DNA of 64,000 bases from Cervus elaphus (Eukaryota > Chordata > Mammalia > Artiodactyla > Cervidae): NCBI RefSeq assembly GCF_910594005.1, contig NC_057834.1, positions 105,241,650 to 105,305,649 on the forward strand, written 5' to 3'. The position numbers were made by a program, and so were the translations under genes. A model generated the notes under the pieces. The model made no database searches. It was not told the DNA's origin and saw only the letters and a program-made list of their open reading frames with translations. How positions within the stretch are numbered: position 1 is the first letter of the stretch; every line of letters starts with the position of its first letter. Shown one piece after another: positions 57,282 through 64,000 of the stretch.

Positions 57282-57836
57282 GTGGATGGCTGAATGACCG
57301 CCCTCTGCACCCCCCATGTGCACCTTTAAAGGGCTACATCCTAATTCCAGACCCTGTGACTACAACACAAGGTGATCCAGTTTAGGATTTGGAAGTAGAG
57401 AGGTTATCCTGCATCATCCAGGAAGGCCCAACGAAGTAATCACAAGGTTCCTTACAGGAGAGAGGCAGGACGACAAAGACCTGGGAGAGAGAGGCAGAAA
57501 CTGGAGCAATGTAGAAATGAGTCAAAGATACCAAACCAGCCTCTATGAGCTGGAAAAGGCAGGGAAGGGTCTCCCCTGGAACCTCCTGGATGGTCCAGCC
57601 CTGTCGACACCAGGCTGGTTTTTAGACTCCCCAGCTCCAAAACTGTAAGAACATAAATTTGTGTGGTTTTAAACCATGCAGTTCAGTTCAGTCTCTCAGT
57701 CGTGTCCGACTCTTTGCGACTCCATGAATCGCAGCACGCCAGGCCTCCCTGTCCATCACCAACTCCCGGAGTTTACTCAAATCCATGTCCATCATTAGGT
57801 TGTGATAATGCAACAGGAATAGGAAACAAGCCCAGG
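57282..57836 (+). mobile_element. MaLR-type LTR, split by a BovB fragment
   Basis: About 390 bp of left part ('ggcccaacgaagtaatcaca', 'ctgtaagaacataaatttgt') and a 38-bp right part ('ttgtgataatgcaacaggaa') form the 3' end of an old MaLR-family LTR with an AATAAA-like signal. No internal retroviral coding sequence is present. Confidence 0.7.
57678..57798 (-). mobile_element. BovB 3'-end fragment inside a MaLR LTR
   Basis: About 120 bp of the BovB 3' terminus, inverted ('cagttcagttcagtctctca' to 'ccatgtccatcatt'). It is the most consensus-like BovB 3' end in the window. Confidence 0.92.
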
Positions 57837-57839
57837 GCT

Positions 57840-58750
57840 GGCAGTAATAGGAAGAAGAGATGACTTCAATCAGCACTGACTTTACACCACAAATCCAAGC
57901 ACCTTGATGGGCCAGAGCAGAGAAACAATGACAGTGAACACTAACCGTAACTCCACACATAAAACAGGAGCAAAACACTACAAATGGCTCAACTTGCTTA
58001 CATAACTCAAAGTGAGCAGTCGTCAAATATCCAGGGAATTCATATCTAAGTGCCCCTGCTGTGGCCAGCCCACCCCAAGGCTCAGACTCTGCACAAAACT
58101 CACTGCTCCAGAGGCACCTACACGCCCCTTATGTGAAAAAGTAACTGGAGGGCAGGGATTTCGTTCTGTTTCTTCACCACTCTATCCCCAGCACTAGAAC
58201 AATGCGTGGCACATAGTAGGTGTTCAGTAACATTTAGTGAACTAATGAAAGCCTGGAGATAAAAGATAACCTATTTGTGAATAACAAGCAAGTCTCCGGT
58301 GGATAATGTTTCTACTGCAAGGTTATCTGATTGGCCAGACTCTGCAGATTTTGAGGAAACATCCTCCTAATTGCATTTCTGGTTTTAGCCATACAGTGTA
58401 ACATGTAATAAAAAGGGCAAAACAAAAATTCAGAAAGTCAGTGAAACCAGGTTATGTGGCAATGTGTTAGCTCCGTGTTCCTACCGTGCTTGAGGGAAGC
58501 ATTAATTTCCTTGAGTGTTTTTCTCCTTGGGTTAGTGCTGAAATGGCACAAAACAGGCAGAGGTTTGATTCTCTTAGATTTACTATTAATGCCATCAGCA
58601 TTTCAAGAATAAAATATCTACAAGCAGAAATGGAAGCCCCTTAATTAAATGAAATTTTATAGGCATTTGAAATATCCCAAAGTGAAGGGCCGGAGGGGCA
58701 GGCAACATGTCACAGACCAACGAGGATTAAGTAACAAGAGCAGCAAAACA
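57840..58750. other. Unique non-coding DNA with L2 scrap
   Basis: An L2 3' end piece lies at about 58,150-58,255 ('gcgtggcacatagtaggtgt'). Nothing else recognised. Confidence 0.5.
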
Positions 58751-58751
58751 G

Positions 58752-59085
58752 GGGCTTCCCTGGTGGCTCAGCTGGTAAAGAATCTGCCTGCAGTTCAGGA
58801 GACCCCCGTTTGATCCCTGGGTTGGGAAGATCCCCTGGAGAAGGGATAGGCTACCTACTCCAGTATTCCTGGGCTTCGCTGGTGACTCAAATTGTAAAGA
58901 ATCCGCCTGCAACTCGGGAGACCTGGGTTCAATCCCTGGGTTGGGGAGATCCCCTGGAGGAGGGTGTAGCAACCCATTCCAGTATTCTTCCCTGGAGAAT
59001 CCCCCTGCACAGAGGAGCCTGGCGGGCTGCAGTCCACGGGGTAGCAAAGAGTTGGACACGACTGAGCGACTCAGCAACAGCATGG
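58752..59085 (+). mobile_element. Dimeric Bov-tA SINE
   Basis: A head-only monomer (58752-58870) plus a full monomer (58871-59085), with the same junction as the dimer at 11.1 kb ('gggataggctac' then 'ccagtattcctgggcttc'). Eleven-base repeats 'cagcaaaacag' (58741-58751) and 'cagctaaacag' (59086-59096) flank the pair. Confidence 0.94.
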
Positions 59086-59264
59086 CAGCTAAACAGAGGT
59101 GAGCAGCGCGCATTTCCCAAAGAACCTTCTTGTCAGGTATGCTCTGATGCCGATTCTTATCATTCTGGTTTCTTCCACTAAAGATGGACAGAGGGTAGGA
59201 GTTAAACAGCTGCAGGCCTTGGGCTAGTGGCTAACACAAAGGGAAAAGTAAACATCCATCTATT

Positions 59265-59520
59265 TTCTCAAAGAACATTTCCTGAGCACCTAGCCTGTGC
59301 CAAGCCAAGTGCTAGATCCTAGAGACAGAAAAACATTCTGATTAGCTCTCAGGCATGTTCTCTGTTTTCAAGCAGCCGTGCCAAGTGCAGTTCCATTGCC
59401 ATAACCCTCATTGTCACAACGAGAAAACGAAGGCTTAGTAGTATCATGAGTTCATGGGGCCAGTGCTTGGCAAAGAAATAATCTGAATTCAGACACATGT
59501 GATTCCAGGGCTCAAATTTT
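59265..59520 (-). mobile_element. L2/MIR fragments, inverted
   Basis: 'cctgagcacctagcctgtgc' (L2-like) and then 'acaacgagaaaacgaaggct' (MIR-like) are diverged and may be two elements. Confidence 0.6.
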
Positions 59521-59689
59521 TGTGGACAAATGTCCCAGTGCCACTGCCCAGCAAAAGCGCATCACAGAATGGATGAGTTCAGACCTCAGCACACAGACAC
59601 AGACATACATACTAATCGGGAAATTTCTAAAGACAAAAGTTTTCCATAGAGTTGCTTGTCACAGGAACACAAAAATGTTGTTTTAAGCC

Positions 59690-60003
59690 TTCTAGAACAA
59701 TGGTTTGCTTAAAAACAAATTACTGGGCCTTAACTCACAAGTTTGTGATTTTGTGGGTCTAGAATTCAGATCAAGGATATGAACTTCCGGGACTTCTCTG
59801 GCAGTCCAATGGCTTAAAATTCTGTGCTTCCACTGCAGGGGGCATGAGTTCGATACCTAGTTGTAGAACAAAGGTCCTGCATGCCGCATGTTGTGGCCAA
59901 AAAAAAATTTTTTTTTAATTTTTTTAAAGATATGAATTTCTAATACGTCCATATGTTAGGCTGATGATGCTGCTTTGGGGACCATACGTTGAGAACCACT
60001 GAT
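59690..60003 (+). mobile_element. MER5A DNA element, split by a CHR SINE
   Basis: The left part ('aaattactgggccttaactc', 'ttttgtgggtctagaattca') and the right part ('ctgatgatgctgctttgggg', 'cgttgagaaccactg') together make one MER5A. Confidence 0.85.
59788..59928 (+). mobile_element. CHR-type SINE nested in MER5A
   Basis: 'gggacttctctggcagtcca' to 'catgccgcatgttgtggcca' with an A/T-rich tail. Twelve-base direct repeats 'gatatgaayttc' at 59776-59787 and 59929-59940 (one mismatch) flank it. Confidence 0.93.
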
Positions 60004-60009
60004 GGATAA

Positions 60010-62575
60010 ATCTGCAAATGTGATTTCTAAGGCCAAGACTTCTGTCTTTTTTGTTCTCTGTACCTAAAAGAATACACGGCACAGGTTTGCTGTTCAGAAA
60101 ATAATTACTAAATAAATAAATCTGCTGTGTACTTGAAAAAGAGATAGCCAACTTTATTAAAACAGTGTGTAAACTAAGCATTAACAGGTTCTGACCGGGG
60201 CCTGGGAAATCTCATGATGAAGGGTGTGAGCGCTTTAATGAATGCTGTAACAAAGCCTCTAGCCACTCAGAGGTGTCCATCCACGGGTCCTGTTATCTCA
60301 ACCTTTCTCAATCATGGTGATACGGCATATTGAACAGAACATGGAATCAGTGCTAATTCTACACTTAATAAGTATAAATTCTACACAGCTCATTCCAGAC
60401 TGCTCAACGTTCTGTGGCACATCCCCGACTTAGCAAAGCTTAGTCTTCCCTCCTATACAGTGGGTTCTTGGGAAGATCAGAAACAACATACACAAAGTGT
60501 AGGAATCCTTCAATGGTAGCCATGATCAACGTGATCACCAACACACCTCTGTCAGAGCCATCACAGAAATCTTGATCTTCAGTAAACAGTCGTTCACCCA
60601 GCAATATTTGACAAATAGTTACTAAGCATGCCATTCACTCTGTGGGGAGGGTTTGATTCTCTGATGCCACATTAAGTAAGAAGTTTGATAAAATCCCCTC
60701 CCCTAGGTTTCTTGCCACCCCAAAGGGTTTGCTCTGAAAACCTTAGGAGCAAAGGCCCAGAAGCGCACTCTGTGAAGAGCTCCGGGGGCAAGAATCAACA
60801 AGAGCCATGTCAAGAGAAGAAGCCAGGTGCGCCTCCTCCCTCTGGAGGCACGAAGAGGGTTGAATCAACAAGCCTACTTGCTCCTGGGCCAAGCAGCCAC
60901 CACAGGAGCGGTTCTCGGGGCAGGTGCGAGCGGATCAAGAAGACAAGCTGCGCTGTCCGGGAGCGGCAGCTGGGAGGTTCTCTCCCGGGCACTCTCTTAG
61001 GTTTCTGGCACCCACGCAGACACCCTCCACATGCCAAAGAGCCTCTCTGTGTCAGCCTCCACACCTGAAGCTCGAAAGCCAAGACAGAATGCCCCTCCCT
61101 CCATGAAGCACTTGGTGCAAGTTAGCATGTTTGTATTGCATTATGCTGTTAAGGAAACTAAAATCACAAGTAAGGAACCAGACAGCAGAAAGTAACCTTT
61201 ACAATTTCCTATTTCTGTGTTCATTCATAATGTAAAAGACTTAGAAAGGTACCCATTTGGACTCTTGGGAATAGGAAAATCCCAAAACCATAGTTTACTA
61301 TTTTCAAAGGAGTTTCAATATGGGCAGAAATCAAGAATACCGTTCTTCAGGCTAAGTTTATATCCTGAAATATGCTTCTTGTAAGAAATAATTTTAAAAT
61401 GTGGAATCTAAAATTAAGCAAAAATAACATACAGTATGTTCAGCTTTGAAATTTGCCGGGACTCAGCCAAGTTTACCATAAACAGAAGGCAGAATTGTCT
61501 ATTTTTAACTTTACAGCCCTTGGGTGATTAAAATTTTGAGCCATAATAAACAACTTTTTTCTTCTTTGCAACATAATTTCTCATTTGAAATTGCAGTCTT
61601 TTTAGTTGTTTAGGAGATATGGATTGAGCACTTCATGTTTTTAAATTCTTTCTTAAACGGAAATTTCTTGCAGAGACTAAATGCGTGCATTAGCATGCCA
61701 AAAGCACAGATTAAAAAAAAAAGAAGAAAAGGAAAAGAACCTCACTAAGGCCCAAAAACTAAACTGCTTTCTCCTCTTCTGCACTAACAGTTGAACAAGT
61801 AGGACCTTCGACCAGGTGCCTTTTGGGAGAAGAGAGTAACTGACCCCACCATTGTGCGTATATAAACGGAATCACTACAAACACCTCACGATAACCCAAC
61901 AGATTATCTGGCAAATTGGGTATATGTGTAGATCTATTATGTCAGCAGAAAGTGTATCTCCCCACCAGGAAAGACAGTTGCATATGCAGTAAGCCAATAG
62001 CCTTTGACACATCAGTTAATTACATCAGTTAGCTACTATCTCCTGTGCATGATCGCAGTGTTAATGAAACTATTCTGGTGTAGACGTGTAACAGGTCAAG
62101 ACAAGCAGACCAGGAAACAGAAGGGATTTTGGGTCACATAGAATGTCAGTGTGATGAGTCACACAGAATTTAACCTTGGCCCCCAAAAAGGATACAGAAT
62201 TTTTCCCTCTGCTGCAAGTAGCTAATATTCTTTTCCTTTGGCATCTCAAAACTCTTTAGGAATTATCCAGTTTAACAGTATTGCCTCCCTATCAAGAGCC
62301 ATTAACAAGTGAGTTACTGGAGATAAACTGAACCCGGGTACCATGGGTGCTGACTTTATAAGCAACATTTTTTGTTTGTTTGTTTGTTTCCCCTGAGGGA
62401 AAGGGATGAGTGAAAGATGATGCTCAATTTCTGGTTCGGATGACAGGGTGAAGAATGGTGACAGACACTCATCTTGAAACACAGGAAGATTAGCAGATTT
62501 GTTGGGAAAATGGGTCAAGCAGTGCAAGACATTAACCCAGATTTTTGTCTCCATTTTTTTCACACATACTGTGTA
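60010..62575. other. Non-coding DNA with a weak CpG cluster
   Basis: A diverged forward MIR is likely at about 60,310-60,560 ('cagaacatggaatcagtgct'). About 60,760-61,020 has some 15 CpGs and a 127-codon frame on one strand overlapping a 90-codon frame on the other; neither resembles a known protein. The rest is AT-rich and unremarkable. Confidence 0.45.
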
Positions 62576-62590
62576 TATGAGAAGCTCCAG

Positions 62591-62792
62591 GGTGCTAAGT
62601 GTGGTACATCGTTTCAGTCCGGTCCGACCCTTTGCAACCCCATGTACTGTAGCCTGCCAGGCTCCTCTGTCCATGGGATTCTCCAGGCAAGAATACAGGA
62701 GTGGGTTGTCAAGCCCTCCTCCAAGGGATCTTTCCACCCCAGGGATTGAACCCGTATCTCTTACGTCTCCTGTACTGGCAGGCAGGTGCCCA
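62591..62792 (-). mobile_element. Bov-tA SINE with target-site duplication
   Basis: Inverted copy, diverged at its head end. Fifteen-base direct repeats 'tatgagargctccag' (one mismatch) at 62576-62590 and 62793-62807 flank it. Confidence 0.94.
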
Positions 62793-62889
62793 TATGAGAG
62801 GCTCCAGAGAAAGACCTAAACTCCTAAGCCTGTCTTCTAGAGCAACAGAGAATACTCCAGAGGACACTTAAATATTTAAGCTTTTTCTT

Positions 62890-63275
62890 AAGGTCACTCT
62901 AAATAATCTCTTCTCCAGACTTTACCACCATGCTTTCTTCCCCTCCCCTCCTATGATATGATTTCCTGACCCATTAGCATCCAGGTTTCCATTTTGTTGG
63001 CATTCCTCTTAAACATTTTGTGCCCAAAACTGGGCAAAAAATTACCGCTGTGGTCAAACCACAGCCCAGCACGGCATCAGCTTTGGAAATCGTACTGTCA
63101 CACTGCTGGCCCCTATTAATCTTGTGGTCAGCTTACCCTCTTAGACTGTTTTCACATGGACTACTGTCAAATTAGGTTTCCTCCTTTGTATAAGGAAACT
63201 TATTCTAAATTCAGGATGCCCCATTCCCAGCCTGTCTATATTGAACAGAAACTGGGGATTTGCATCCTATTTTCA
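62890..63275. mobile_element. CR1/L3-type LINE fragment
   Basis: 'ttttgtgcccaaaactgggc', 'ccgctgtggtcaaaccacag', 'ttcacatggactactgtcaa' follow the layout of an old CR1/L3 3' region. Orientation was not resolved by eye. Confidence 0.6.
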
Positions 63276-63349
63276 TTTCATTCTTATTAATTCTGTCTCC
63301 AACTTTGCCAGGATGCCCAGAGGTATGAACTATTAAAATGAGCTTTCCC

Positions 63350-63572
63350 TTGCGTGCATGCTCAGTAGCTCAGTCGTGTCCAACTCTGTGCGACCCCATG
63401 GATTGTAGCCCACGAGGCTCCTCTGTCCATGAGATTTCCTAGGCAAGAATACTGGCGTGAGCTGCCATTTCCTTTGCCAGGAGGTCTTCCCAACCCAAGG
63501 ATCACACCAGCATCTCCTGCATGTCCTGCATTGGCAGGTGGTTTCCTTACCAGTAAGCCACCTGGGAAGCCA
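63350..63572 (-). mobile_element. Bov-tA SINE
   Basis: Full-length inverted copy from 'tgcgtgcatgctcagtagct' to 'gccacctgggaagcca'. Nine-base repeats 'agctttccc' at 63341-63349 and 63573-63581 flank it. Confidence 0.95.
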
Positions 63573-63584
63573 AGCTTTCCCATG

Positions 63585-64000
63585 CCACCTTCCAAAATAA
63601 CAGTCCAAAAATGTTCTTATCCCTTTTATCACTGGATTCTCCCTACCCCAGGTTATTTTATAAATTGCATTTTGCCCTACAGAAAATATATAAAGCCATA
63701 GGGGTGGTGGAGGCACCTGCAAATTAAGAACAAAATAATTTGTCATTAGCCTTGGAACAGTGCAGGTCGACTACAAATGATTTTTTATTCTGGAGAACAA
63801 AATTCCTATTTTTATAATGTAAATTTAGATACTGTACACTAGTCTTCTTCCACCGACCCCGCCCCCCCACAACCCTCAAAAGAAACCCCCAAACAAATAC
63901 AAGCCAGATATTTACCAACATCCTGGAGGCCAGTAAATAATTTAAGTCTTTTCTGTAGACAGTAGTAAGGAATGTTGATTGGGTTTACTTAGCTATCAGC
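63585..64000. other. Unique non-coding DNA
   Basis: Contains a C-run ('cgacccc gcccccccac' region, about 63,856-63,871). Nothing else recognised. Confidence 0.5.

Noticed and set aside
60685..61068. 127-codon plus-strand frame
   Set aside because: Low-complexity basic and proline-rich peptide in a CpG cluster with an opposing 90-codon frame. No evidence for coding.

Overview
This window is nuclear DNA from a ruminant, most likely a bovid (cattle, sheep, goat or a relative). The evidence is the repeat content: BovB (RTE-type) LINE copies, many Bov-tA SINEs (tRNA-Glu-derived head, with the usual 'cttccctggtggctcag' start), CHR-type SINEs, an artiodactyl L1 3' end, and older mammal-wide MIR, L2, MER5, MaLR and CR1/L3-like fragments. 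All repeat family names come from recognising consensus sequence by eye, so boundaries of old elements are approximate.

I found no supportable protein-coding gene or coding exon. The longest reading frames are either the reverse-transcriptase part of dead BovB copies (about 2.37-3.94 kb and 41.87-43.40 kb, both minus strand) or chance frames in SINEs and unique DNA. The window looks like an intergenic region or a very large intron. The one clear promoter-like signal is a small, dense CpG island at about 19.09-19.27 kb, with an E-box, a CCAAT box and two oppositely oriented YY1-type sites. Weaker CpG clusters lie near 5.65-5.96, 15.36-15.96 and 60.76-61.02 kb.

Layout: 0-9 kb is AT-rich unique DNA with one BovB, an imperfect inverted repeat at 6.1 kb and a short L1 tail at 7.7-8.0 kb. 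9-19 kb is a mixture of MIR and Bov-tA copies. 19-24 kb holds the CpG island followed by mostly repeat-free sequence. 24-40 kb is unique DNA with scattered MIR, L2, Bov-tA and CHR copies. 40.5-44.4 kb is a dense cluster: two neighbouring BovB copies with near-identical 3' ends, two Bov-tA, and a U6 snRNA/L1 chimeric retrocopy. 45.8-53.9 kb is a long, repeat-poor block that may carry regulatory elements. 54-64 kb is again SINE-rich with several nested insertions.

The most notable observation is the U6-L1 chimera at 43,829-44,239. A full-length U6 copy is joined directly to an L1 3' end with an A-rich tail, and a 17-bp target-site duplication flanks the whole unit inside an older Bov-tA SINE. 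The second is the BovB pair at 40.9-41.5 and 41.9-42.5 kb. Their first 250 aligned bases differ at 4 positions and the next 346 at about 34, which suggests local gene conversion.
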